Shown here in pieces: positions 1 through 6,159 of a stretch of DNA of 6,936 nt (the stretch's first letter is position 1; each line of letters opens with the position of its first letter). The notes under the pieces are model-generated. The model was given only the letters and a program-made list of their open reading frames with translations, ran no database searches and was not told the DNA's origin. A program made the translations under genes and the position numbers. Source of the DNA: Candidatus Staskawiczbacteria bacterium RIFCSPLOWO2_01_FULL_38_12b (lineage in GTDB: Bacteria > Patescibacteriota > Minisyncoccia > Minisyncoccales > Staskawiczbacteraceae); contig MHPA01000031.1 in the NCBI GenBank assembly GCA_001820255.1, positions 1 through 6,936 of the forward strand. Reading direction: 5' to 3'.

Positions 1-1
1 T

Positions 2-91
2 GTAATTGAAGTCATGTTATGGTGGCAGTTTTGCAACAAATTGCCACCCGACTTCATTCTATCATTTTTCGTCATTTTGAGCATTTCGTAA
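2..91 (+). CDS. kup: End of upstream reading frame: last membrane segments of the Kup-type K+ transporter (partial, 5' end outside window)
   Basis: The second reading frame is open from the window edge to a TAA at 89-91. It encodes a hydrophobic stretch beginning VIEVMLWWQFCNKLP and continuing into FILSFFVILSI. From memory this matches the penultimate membrane segment and the following K-L/F loop of Kup transporters: E. coli has V-L-D-L then F-F-F-A-N-L-S-K-L, with the lysine the same distance from the V. The frame ends inside what should be the last membrane helix, whereas the conserved continuation (VMNIWMWGR onward) is in the other frame starting near 100. I infer that this and the next entry are two halves of one gene separated by a frameshift, either a real mutation or an assembly error. 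A natural split gene is less likely. Most of the protein is outside the window, so the call rests on about 29 residues. Confidence 0.45.
   Translation, partial: VIEVMLWWQFCNKLPPDFILSFFVILSIS
7..56 (+). repeat. Two-part inverted repeat (hairpin) in the kup membrane region
   Basis: The outer arms TGAAGTC (7-13) and GACTTCA (50-56) are perfect complements. Inside them, GGTGGCAGTTT (21-31) pairs with AAATTGCCACC (38-48) over 11 positions, one of them G-U, leaving a 6-nt loop. A 7-nt bulge (14-20) faces a single base (49). It is not followed by a T run, so it is not a terminator. It lies just upstream of the apparent kup frame break. Confidence 0.5.
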
Positions 92-834
92 TTCACAGTG
101 GATTAACTACATTTGCTGTAATGAATATATGGATGTGGGGACGTGCGTTAGTATGGAAGGCGCATGTTGAATATACTGATAAAAGAAGGGTGTCATGGCT
201 TTATGATTTAAAAAAACGGCTTACCGAAAGCAAAGGTTACTTGCAAGAGGATGAAGGCGAGCACCATCAAAGGCTTTTGGTAGAAGCTGACAGGGTAACG
301 GTTTTTATGATTTCTGAAGCTATGGCCAGTGACCAAGACCGGATTCCCGTGTCGCTTCGCATTTATATGAAACGCACCGGTTCTCTGCCAAAATATATCA
401 TTTTTTTGAATATCAATGAGAAAAAAGTGCCGTATGTTTCGGCGCGTAATCGCTTTAAGGTAAAATCCTTTGGCTATAATATTTTTGCAGTTAACGGAAA
501 CTTTGGTTTTATGGAGCAACCCGATGTGCGCCATGTATTGCGGACATTAAATCCGAAAAATATTATTAAGCCTGATTTGGAAAAATCAGTAATTGTAGTA
601 AATAGGGAGCAATTCTTTATCGATAAAAAGGCGCCCATTTGGCTTAAAATACAAGCGGTAATATTTAAGGTAACGCTCATGTTTGGCGTTCGTGCCCATA
701 AGTATTTTGGATTAAATACCGAAGACGGTCTTTTTGAGGTTGAAGTCCCTATTCGTATTAGTAAAAATGGAGCCAATATTAAACACCCCGAATTTGACCT
801 TTCTTATAGTGATTCTAATAGTAGCGACTATTAG
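19..834 (+). CDS. kup: Kup-type potassium uptake transporter, C-terminal cytosolic domain (5' part out of frame or outside window)
   Basis: Kup proteins import K+, probably with H+, through about 12 membrane helices followed by a cytosolic C-terminal domain. This frame encodes the end of the last helix (VMNIWMWGR, about residues 34-42) and essentially the whole C-terminal domain. Family landmarks are the strand RVTVFMISEAM (about 92-102), the IPVSL segment that corresponds to IPFALMHNLKHNK of E. coli, a KYIIFLNINEKKVPYV stretch, and NFGFMEQPDVRHVLRTL (about 160-176), matching the YGWRETPNVEEVF region. The tail HKYFGLNTEDG...EVEVPI resembles the xxWFGLxxS...VPL end of Firmicutes-type Kup. An in-frame TGA at 7-9 blocks extension to the window edge. 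The ATG at 19 is only the first available one: residues 1-25 do not look like Kup, so it is probably not a natural start. It lies 30 bp upstream of the Mg2+-type ATPase, suggesting cotranscription. The family call is firm; whether the gene is intact is not. Confidence 0.7.
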   Translation: MVAVLQQIATRLHSIIFRHFEHFVIHSGLTTFAVMNIWMWGRALVWKAHVEYTDKRRVSWLYDLKKRLTESKGYLQEDEGEHHQRLLVEADRVTVFMISEAMASDQDRIPVSLRIYMKRTGSLPKYIIFLNINEKKVPYVSARNRFKVKSFGYNIFAVNGNFGFMEQPDVRHVLRTLNPKNIIKPDLEKSVIVVNREQFFIDKKAPIWLKIQAVIFKVTLMFGVRAHKYFGLNTEDGLFEVEVPIRISKNGANIKHPEFDLSYSDSNSSDY

Positions 835-864
835 TGCTTCTGGTTTTTTAAAGTATTAAAAAAT

Positions 865-3459
865 ATGGGATTTTCTGAATATACTAATATTGATGCCAGT
901 AACACATTGGCATTATTGAAAACTTCAGAGTCAGGACTCTCAAAAAAAGAGGCGCTTTTGCGGCAAAAAAAATACGGGCTCAATGAGATTAAAACAAAGG
1001 GGGTTGGCGTGGTAGATATTTTATTTCGCCAATGCAAGTCCCCATTTTTCTATTTACTTTTTATTGCTTCTATTATTGCATTATTAATCGGTGAAAAAAT
1101 TGACAGCGCGATCATTATTGTTTCCGTAGCAATTAATGTGATCATTGGTTTTGTCCAGGAGTTTAAGGCTGAAAGAACGATATTTTTATTAAAGAATTTT
1201 ATTCCCCAAAAAGTGAAGGTGTTGCGAAGCGGTGCCGTGGAAATTATTGAAAAAAAGTATTTAGTGCCAGGAGATATCGTATTGCTTTCCCCTGGGGATA
1301 TTGTACCGGCTGAGTTAAGGGTATTGCAAAGCCAGAACTTTTTAATTGATGAGTCGGTGATAACCGGAGAATCGGTCCCGGTGCTCAAAACAAGCGCGCC
1401 TCTGCCAAAAGAAGAAAAAGAAATATATAAAAGCCATAATATGTTATTTACCGGGACTTCGGTTGTTTCCGGCAAGGTGCAAGGCGTTGTGGTGAGCACG
1501 GGAGAAGATACGGCATTGGGGAACATCATAAAACTGGTTGAAGAAAAGCGGCCTCAAAGCGTATACGAAAAAGACCTTATTTATTTTTGTAGATTGATTT
1601 TAAAAATAGTGGTAGTAACCGTGGTGGTGATATTTTTACTGCATATCACTATTGAAGGCAAATCCAATGTTTTTAATTTTGCGCTTTTTTGCGTGGCTCT
1701 AATAGTAAGTATTTTACCCGAAGCTCTTCCCACCGTCGTAGTGCTTGCCTTATCCCGTGGAAGTTTGAAAATGGCCAAGGAAAGCGTGGTGGTAAAAAGA
1801 TTATCTTCTATTGAGGATTTGGGGAATATTGAAATTTTGTGTACCGATAAAACAGGGACCTTGACTCAAAACAAACTATCTCTGGAAAAAATCGTATCTT
1901 TTAATAAAGAAAAAACGATACTATACGGACTTTTGGGAGCTGATAAGCCCGGAAAATCATCAAATAATTTAAATTATTTCGATGTGGCTATTTTCCAAAG
2001 AGCCGGCCAAAAAACCTTACAAGACCTTAAAAAATTTAAAATAATCAAGGAGTTGCTGTTTGATTCTTTTAGAATGCGCACGAGTTTTTTGGTGGAGAAT
2101 AATAATGGCCAAAAAATATTTATTACCAAAGGGGCGCCAGAAGTAATATTAAAACTTTGTACTCATTTCCCTGGCAACCAAAAAAGAAATGAAGTCAAGC
2201 AAGCTATAGCTTCTGAAGGCCAGGATGGAAAGCGAGTATTAGTTATCGCCTATAAAAATATAGGCAAGTCCCCCCGTACTGTTTCTGGCGTCGATGCAGG
2301 CAAGGAAAATATTTCCAAAGAGGACGAAAAGGCTTTAACCTTTTTGGGTTATGTGGTGTTTGAAGATGCCCTAAAGACTACGGCGCAAGAAGCTGTAAAG
2401 CTGGCAAAAAAATTAGGAGTTCAAATAAAAATTATTACAGGAGACGCCAAAGAAGTGGCAGGTTTTGTGGCTCATAAAATAGGGCTTATCGCAAGCGCAA
2501 AAGATGTTATATTGGGCGAAGATTTGGAACATATGCATCAGGAAGAATTTGATAATGCCTGCCAGGATTACGATGTGTTTGCCAGGGTATCTCCAAAAAT
2601 AAAATATGATATTATAAAGTCGCTGCAAAAAAGATACGAAGTTGGTTTTTTGGGCGAGGGAATCAATGATGTGCCTGCCTTAAAAATTGCCAATGTGGGG
2701 ATTGCGGTATCCGAAGCGACCGATATCGCAAAGGAAGCCTCTGACGTGGTGCTTTTGCAAAAAGATTTGAGGGTCATTATCAGCGGCATTAAAGACGGAA
2801 GGTCTATTTTTTCCAATATTAACAAATATATACGGTCTACCTTAATAAGTAATTTTGGCAATTTTTATTCTGTTGCGGCAATATCGTTATTCATTCCATT
2901 CTTGCCAATGCTTCCCGTGCAAATTTTACTGGCAAACTTATTAACTGATTTTCCATTAATTTCCATTGTTACCGATTCGGTAGATGTGGAAGAATTACGA
3001 AAACCAAAAAATTACCAATTGCATAATATGTTGCCCTTGATAGTATCTTTGGGATTGGTAAGCACGGTGTTTGATTTTATTTTCTTTTTTATTTTTTATA
3101 AAACAGCCCCGGGCAATATACAAACATTGTGGTTTATAGAATCCATTCTTACAGAATTGTTGCTTATTTTTATTGTACGCACCCGCCACGTATTCTGGCG
3201 TGCTAAAAAATCAAGCTTTGCCTTAATTTTTTTATCAATGATTGCTGGTATTGGCGCCCTCGTATTGCCCTTCACTCGTTTTGGCCAGAATTTTTTCCAC
3301 TTTGTAAACGTGTCTTTCTCTGGCATACTTGCGGTATTGTTGTTAGTGGTGGTCTATATTGCCGTAAGCGAACTGGTAAAATTAATTTACTTCCACTATT
3401 TTAAAATATCCAAATTGGTTTCCTTGCAACAAAGAACTATTGATAAGCACTCCTATTGA
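865..3459 (+). CDS. mgtA: P-type ATPase, P3 class, probable Mg2+-importing ATPase (MgtA/MgtB-like)
   Basis: This complete 864-residue inner-membrane pump (E. coli MgtA is about 900) carries all P-type ATPase landmarks. The N-terminal cation-ATPase domain has SGLSKKEALLRQKKYGLNEI (about 23-42). The actuator loop is TGES at 167-170, the membrane-4 motif PEALP at 285-289, the phosphorylation site DKTGT with D328, the nucleotide-domain motif KGAPE at 422-426, then ITGDAKEVA, and the hinge GEGINDVP at 597-604. The MgtA assignment comes from the C-terminal membrane region: SNFGNFYSV, FLPMLPVQILLANLLTD (D695) and a VDVEELRKPKNY segment closely parallel MgtA's SNFGNVFSV, FLPMLP, NLLYD and DNVDDEQIQKP. 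LSRGSLKMAKESVVVKRL before D328 also fits. The hinge has Glu598 where almost all P-type ATPases have Asp (GDGxND), and PEALP replaces MgtA's PEMLP. No Shine-Dalgarno sequence precedes the ATG. It sits 30 bp after kup, so K+ and Mg2+ uptake may be coexpressed. Ion specificity is inferred. Confidence 0.88.
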   Translation: MGFSEYTNIDASNTLALLKTSESGLSKKEALLRQKKYGLNEIKTKGVGVVDILFRQCKSPFFYLLFIASIIALLIGEKIDSAIIIVSVAINVIIGFVQEFKAERTIFLLKNFIPQKVKVLRSGAVEIIEKKYLVPGDIVLLSPGDIVPAELRVLQSQNFLIDESVITGESVPVLKTSAPLPKEEKEIYKSHNMLFTGTSVVSGKVQGVVVSTGEDTALGNIIKLVEEKRPQSVYEKDLIYFCRLILKIVVVTVVVIFLLHITIEGKSNVFNFALFCVALIVSILPEALPTVVVLALSRGSLKMAKESVVVKRLSSIEDLGNIEILCTDKTGTLTQNKLSLEKIVSFNKEKTILYGLLGADKPGKSSNNLNYFDVAIFQRAGQKTLQDLKKFKIIKELLFDSFRMRTSFLVENNNGQKIFITKGAPEVILKLCTHFPGNQKRNEVKQAIASEGQDGKRVLVIAYKNIGKSPRTVSGVDAGKENISKEDEKALTFLGYVVFEDALKTTAQEAVKLAKKLGVQIKIITGDAKEVAGFVAHKIGLIASAKDVILGEDLEHMHQEEFDNACQDYDVFARVSPKIKYDIIKSLQKRYEVGFLGEGINDVPALKIANVGIAVSEATDIAKEASDVVLLQKDLRVIISGIKDGRSIFSNINKYIRSTLISNFGNFYSVAAISLFIPFLPMLPVQILLANLLTDFPLISIVTDSVDVEELRKPKNYQLHNMLPLIVSLGLVSTVFDFIFFFIFYKTAPGNIQTLWFIESILTELLLIFIVRTRHVFWRAKKSSFALIFLSMIAGIGALVLPFTRFGQNFFHFVNVSFSGILAVLLLVVVYIAVSELVKLIYFHYFKISKLVSLQQRTIDKHSY

Positions 3460-3628
3460 AGATCAAAAGAAAAATAGGGGTGGGCCTTGCGCAGGAGATG
3501 GGACGGTTCATTCACGTTTTATGTATTATGAAGAGCGCTCTAATCACTATTAATGGTGTAAAAAATGCGGCATGCCATTTACCTCTAAGTATCCTTCAAA
3601 ATATTTCGTTTATATGGGCCGACTATGA
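3458..3628 (+). pseudogene. Possible remnant of a small zinc-ribbon-like protein, interrupted by an in-frame TAA
   Basis: In this frame the gap encodes a plausible peptide, including RFMYYEERSNHY, then TAA (3551-3553), then WCKKCGMPFTSKYPSKYF and VYMGRL, ending with TGA at 3626-3628 inside the terminator stem. The CKKCG pair and the aromatic/basic composition look more protein-like than the other two frames. However, there is no good start codon or ribosome site, the internal stop splits it, and I recognise no family. It may equally be non-coding or a structured RNA: AGAGCGCTCT at 3532-3541 is a perfect 10-bp palindrome. Confidence 0.2.
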
Positions 3629-3646
3629 GTCAGCCCTTTTTATTTT
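3616..3646 (+). terminator. Intrinsic terminator downstream of the P-type ATPase
   Basis: GGGCCGACT (3616-3624) pairs with AGTCAGCCC (3628-3636) around a 3-nt loop ATG. It has one C/A mismatch and is followed directly by TTTTTATTTT. This is a standard rho-independent terminator closing the kup-ATPase unit, about 157 bp after the ATPase stop. Confidence 0.85.
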
Positions 3647-3651
3647 ATAAT
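3646..3651 (+). promoter_or_regulatory. Candidate -10 box (TATAAT) for rmuC
   Basis: A perfect TATAAT lies right after the terminator T run and 21 bp upstream of the rmuC ATG at 3673. It would give a short leader of about 14 nt. No convincing -35 box is found 16-18 bp upstream, where the terminator stem lies, and the surrounding DNA is AT-rich, so a chance match is possible. Confidence 0.3.
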
Positions 3652-3672
3652 TTTTCACGTAAAATAATTCTA

Positions 3673-4710
3673 ATGGATATCTCAATACTCTTTTATATTT
3701 TAATTATTGCTGGAATTGGCACGGTGATTTTTTTGTTGCTTCGTAAAAAACCCGAGCCTCCAAAAAAAGAAGATAACTCTTTATTGATGTTGCAGCAGCA
3801 GATAAATCAAATTTCACAAGTGTTGGATTCAAAGTTATCGGAGTCAAATAAGAACGCCGTGGCGCAATTTAGTGAGTCTTCAAAAATAATCGGCGACGTG
3901 CGTGAAAGGCTGGCAAAGCTGGACGAAACCAATCGGCAAGTGGTGGGGTTTGCCGACCAATTGCAGGGTTTGCAGGATATTTTAAAAAACCCAAAACAGC
4001 GCGGAATTTTGGGTGAATATTATTTGGAAACTATATTAAAGAATGTGTTGCCGCCCGGATCTTACCAAATGCAATATAGTTTTAAGGATGGCACTATTGT
4101 TGATGCGGTAGTAAAGGTGAAAGATAAAATAATCGCAATCGATTCCAAGTTTAGTTTAGAGAATTATAATAGGATAATAGAAGAAAAAAATCCTTTTGAA
4201 AAAGAGCGGTTGGAAAAATTATTTAAAGCAGATTTGAAAATGAGAATTGATGAAACTGCAAAATATGTAAAACCATCCGAGGGGACCATGGATTTTGCTT
4301 TAATGTTTATCCCGCACGAAGCGATCTTCTATGATTTACTGGTAAACCAAGTGGGTGCCATAAAGGTAAACACGCAAGACCTTATTGAATATGCATTTAG
4401 CAAACACGTGAGTATTGTTTCTCCTACGACATTCCTTGCTCAATTGCAGACAATTTTACAGGGATTAAATGCTCTTAAAATTGAAGAATCTACAAAAGAA
4501 ATAGTAAAAAGAATCGGGATGTTGCAAGGCCATCTATTGGTATATGAAGATTATATTAAAAAAATAGGGAATCATTTGGGCGCTACCGTGAATGCTTATA
4601 ATAAAGCTGGCCAGGAATTTAAAAAAATAGATAAAGATATGGTAAAAATCGCAGGCGGGGAACTAAAAATAAATATAGATGGGGTTGAGCGTCCAATGCT
4701 TGACGAATAA
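3673..4710 (+). CDS. rmuC: RmuC family protein (DNA recombination/limiting factor), membrane-anchored
   Basis: RmuC proteins limit rearrangements at inverted repeats and belong to the PD-(D/E)XK nuclease-like superfamily; their biochemical activity is poorly defined. This 345-residue protein has an N-terminal membrane anchor (about residues 3-22, ILFYILIIAGIGTVIFLLL) followed by RKKPEPPKK. A likely coiled coil covers about 35-105 (MLQQQINQISQVLDSKL onward). The RmuC core has GILGEYYLETIL (G114-E115), D144, and IDSK with D157 and K159, fitting a D...DxK nuclease-fold site. FIPHEAIFYDLL and VSIVSPTTFLAQLQTI are strong family signatures. I chose ATG 3673 over the in-frame ATG at 3625 because the latter lies in the loop of the upstream terminator and adds 16 residues (MSQPFLFYNF...) ahead of the natural anchor. 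There is no Shine-Dalgarno site. It ends 27 bp before rplU, whose -35 box overlaps its last codons. Confidence 0.88.
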   Translation: MDISILFYILIIAGIGTVIFLLLRKKPEPPKKEDNSLLMLQQQINQISQVLDSKLSESNKNAVAQFSESSKIIGDVRERLAKLDETNRQVVGFADQLQGLQDILKNPKQRGILGEYYLETILKNVLPPGSYQMQYSFKDGTIVDAVVKVKDKIIAIDSKFSLENYNRIIEEKNPFEKERLEKLFKADLKMRIDETAKYVKPSEGTMDFALMFIPHEAIFYDLLVNQVGAIKVNTQDLIEYAFSKHVSIVSPTTFLAQLQTILQGLNALKIEESTKEIVKRIGMLQGHLLVYEDYIKKIGNHLGATVNAYNKAGQEFKKIDKDMVKIAGGELKINIDGVERPMLDE

Positions 4711-4728
4711 TAGTATTTTTGTTACACT
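4700..4728 (+). promoter_or_regulatory. Sigma70-type promoter for rplU, extended -10, near-leaderless
   Basis: TTGACG (4700-4705, 5/6 to TTGACA) is followed after exactly 17 bp by TACACT (4723-4728, 4/6 to TATAAT), and TG at 4720-4721 gives an extended -10. The expected transcription start is about 4735, only a few bases before the rplU ATG at 4738. The -35 box lies within the last codons of rmuC. Confidence 0.6.
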
Positions 4729-4737
4729 CTATTTGAT

Positions 4738-5055
4738 ATGATAGCAGTAATCAAAACCGGCGGAAAACAGTATTTAGTCCAGCCCGGCGACAAAATAAAG
4801 GTGGAAAAATTAGATACCGAAGAAGGGAAAGAAATTACTTTCCCTGAAGTTTTGCTGTATGACAAAGATTCGAACGGCAAGAATGTGGAAGTTGGTATGC
4901 CAGTCTTAAAAGATGTAAAGGTTACCGCTAAAGTGCTAAACCATGGAAAAGGCAAAAAATTGATTATTTTTAAATATAAGCCCAAGAAAAGATATAAGAG
5001 GAAAATCGGTCACCGCCAGCAATTTACCGAAGTTGAAATTTTGAAAATCACATAA
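4738..5055 (+). CDS. rplU: 50S ribosomal protein L21
   Basis: L21 binds 23S rRNA in the large ribosomal subunit. The 105-residue product is full length for the family (about 100-105). It begins with the nearly universal MIAVIKTGGKQYLVQPGD, continues with IKVEKL, EVLLYDKD and VTAKVLNHGKGKK, and has the basic signature IIFKYKPKKRYKRKIGHRQ followed by FTEVEI. The ATG at 4738 is the only sensible start because the conserved N-terminus begins there. No Shine-Dalgarno sequence precedes it; the bases upstream are TATTTGAT. The gene sits between its own promoter and a strong terminator, so it appears monocistronic. The usual partner rpmA (L27) does not follow; pyrB does. Confidence 0.97.
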   Translation: MIAVIKTGGKQYLVQPGDKIKVEKLDTEEGKEITFPEVLLYDKDSNGKNVEVGMPVLKDVKVTAKVLNHGKGKKLIIFKYKPKKRYKRKIGHRQQFTEVEILKIT

Positions 5056-5080
5056 AAAAATCCGCTCGTTGCGGATTTTT
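5056..5080 (+). terminator. Intrinsic terminator after rplU
   Basis: AAAAATCCGC (5056-5065) and GCGGATTTTT (5071-5080) form a perfect 10-bp stem with loop TCGTT. It starts immediately after the rplU TAA. The A run and T run flanking the GC core would let it act on either strand. Confidence 0.92.
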
Positions 5081-5100
5081 GTTGTTTGCACCTTTACAAT

Positions 5101-5106
5101 AAGGAG
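5101..5106 (+). promoter_or_regulatory. Strong Shine-Dalgarno site deciding the pyrB start
   Basis: AAGGAG at 5101-5106 lies 6 bp upstream of the GTG at 5113. It is the only consensus ribosome binding site in front of any gene in the window, and it excludes the upstream TTG (5086) as the start because the site would then lie inside the gene. Confidence 0.75.
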
Positions 5107-5112
5107 AGTGTT

Positions 5113-6096
5113 GTGGGTAAAAGATTTAATGGTTTCCCCCATGTTCTTGACACACGGCAGTTTACTAGAGACTGGATTGAAAAAGAACTTTTCCCGCTTG
5201 TTAGGAAAATAGAAAAAAAGAGTTTGATGGGGAAGTTAGGGTTACCTTTAGAAGGCAAGGAAATGCTCATCATATTTTTTGGCGAAAGTCTTCGCACGAG
5301 AGCATCATTTGAAATTTCCATGATTCGTCTTGGCGGTAAAGTGGTTTTTCAATCACTTGATCCCAGAAGAATGTCTTCAATGGTAAAAGGAGAACCATTT
5401 GAAGACATGATAACGGCGCTTAATGAGTATTATGAGAATCCTCGCCAGGGAGTCATTATTTTAAGACACGACGAAGAGGGAGGGGCAACAGCCGCCGCCA
5501 AGGTTTCTAATTTGGCGGTCGTAAATGCTGGCGACGGACCGGGGCAACATCCGACACAAGCATTACTTGACCTGTATACGATTGAAAGGCACTTGGGCAG
5601 TATTGATGGCAAGACGGGGGTTTTTGTGGGGGACTTGGTCGGAAGCAGGACCATCCATTCGTTGACTTATCTTTTCGGAAAATTCCGTGATGTAAAAACT
5701 TACTTTGTTTCTCCAAAACATTTGAGGATCAGGTCTGATATTAAAGAATATTTGCAGAGACACAACATTCCTATCAAGGAAGCAACCGATATACGAGAAG
5801 TTGCGCATCTTGCGGATTTTGTCTACCAAACAAGAACACAAACTAACCTTGGTACCAGGGAATGGGATAGGGCTGACAAAAGCAACGGCTTTACCATTAT
5901 AAACAAGGAAGTTCTTAATTTGATGAAACGGGATTCAATTATCTGCCATCCTCTGCCCTGTAAAGACGAGATTGTAAGAAGTGAGGTTGATGGTGATCCA
6001 AGGGCTGTTTATATTAAGACTAAGAATAAAAAAGTGTCGCAGGTCAAGTGTGGTCTTTATATGAGAATGGCTTTGCTTAAAATAATCTTTTCATAA
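5113..6096 (+). CDS. pyrB: Aspartate carbamoyltransferase, catalytic chain
   Basis: PyrB condenses carbamoyl phosphate with L-aspartate to carbamoyl aspartate, the first committed step of pyrimidine synthesis, in the cytosol. This 327-residue protein (E. coli about 311) has the carbamoyl-phosphate motif S-L-R-T-R at 59-63 (usual STRTR), K92 in SSMVKGE (the loop carrying Lys84 in E. coli), LRH at 117-119, and GDGPGQHPTQALLDLYTI with H146. It continues with VGDLVGSRTIHSL, YQTRTQ with R241 and Q243 (E. coli Arg229/Gln231), and HPLPCKDE at 279-286. The TRTQ and HPTQ signatures favour aspartate over ornithine carbamoyltransferase. Two oddities are Cys283 where HPLPR is usual, and about 7 extra residues (NKKVSQVKC region) before the final RMALL helix. 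No pyrI, pyrC or carAB is in the window. The GTG start with a strong Shine-Dalgarno site contrasts with every neighbour. Terminators lie on both sides; no clear promoter is seen. Confidence 0.9.
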   Translation: MGKRFNGFPHVLDTRQFTRDWIEKELFPLVRKIEKKSLMGKLGLPLEGKEMLIIFFGESLRTRASFEISMIRLGGKVVFQSLDPRRMSSMVKGEPFEDMITALNEYYENPRQGVIILRHDEEGGATAAAKVSNLAVVNAGDGPGQHPTQALLDLYTIERHLGSIDGKTGVFVGDLVGSRTIHSLTYLFGKFRDVKTYFVSPKHLRIRSDIKEYLQRHNIPIKEATDIREVAHLADFVYQTRTQTNLGTREWDRADKSNGFTIINKEVLNLMKRDSIICHPLPCKDEIVRSEVDGDPRAVYIKTKNKKVSQVKCGLYMRMALLKIIFS

Positions 6097-6115
6097 AATA
6101 TTTACATACATAAAT

Positions 6116-6143
6116 AAGGATCCCTTGGGTCCTTTTTATTTTT
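6116..6143 (+). terminator. Intrinsic terminator after pyrB
   Basis: AAGGATCC (6116-6123) pairs with GGGTCCTT (6127-6134) around a 3-nt loop, 8 bp including one U-G. It is followed by TTTATTTTT. It ends pyrB transcription about 20 bp after the stop codon and lies just 5' of prmC. Confidence 0.82.
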
Positions 6144-6153
6144 CTGTTAAAAA
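6125..6153 (+). promoter_or_regulatory. Weak candidate promoter for prmC
   Basis: TTGGGT (6125-6130) and TAAAAA (6148-6153) are 17 bp apart, with TG at 6145-6146 as a possible extended -10. A start near 6160 would make prmC leaderless, like rplU. The boxes match poorly (3/6 and 4/6) and overlap the terminator, so this is tentative. Confidence 0.2.
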
Positions 6154-6159
6154 GAATAT

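Noticed and set aside
844..863. AT-only inverted repeat (TTTTTTAA / TTAAAAAA) just before the ATPase ATG
   Set aside because: Eight A-T pairs in AT-rich spacer are weak and expected by chance; no GC core or regulatory match.
3456..3650. 64-codon open frame starting at a TTG overlapping the ATPase stop
   Set aside because: Non-ATG start, no ribosome site, no family-like motifs, and it runs through the intrinsic terminator at 3616-3646.
3625..3672. Upstream ATG (3625) as the rmuC start
   Set aside because: That ATG is the loop of the terminator hairpin; the natural membrane anchor begins at the ATG at 3673.
4737..4742. TATGAT overlapping the rplU start codon as a -10 box
   Set aside because: It would start transcription inside the gene, past the conserved MIAVIKTGGKQY start; the TTGACG-17-TACACT pair is much better placed.
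5095..5100. TACAAT as a -10 box for pyrB
   Set aside because: It would start transcription at about 5107, removing the Shine-Dalgarno site from the mRNA, and no -35 box is at the right distance.
5086..5112. TTG at 5086 as the pyrB start
   Set aside because: The consensus AAGGAG at 5101-5106 points to the GTG at 5113, and the extra nine residues are not PyrB-like.
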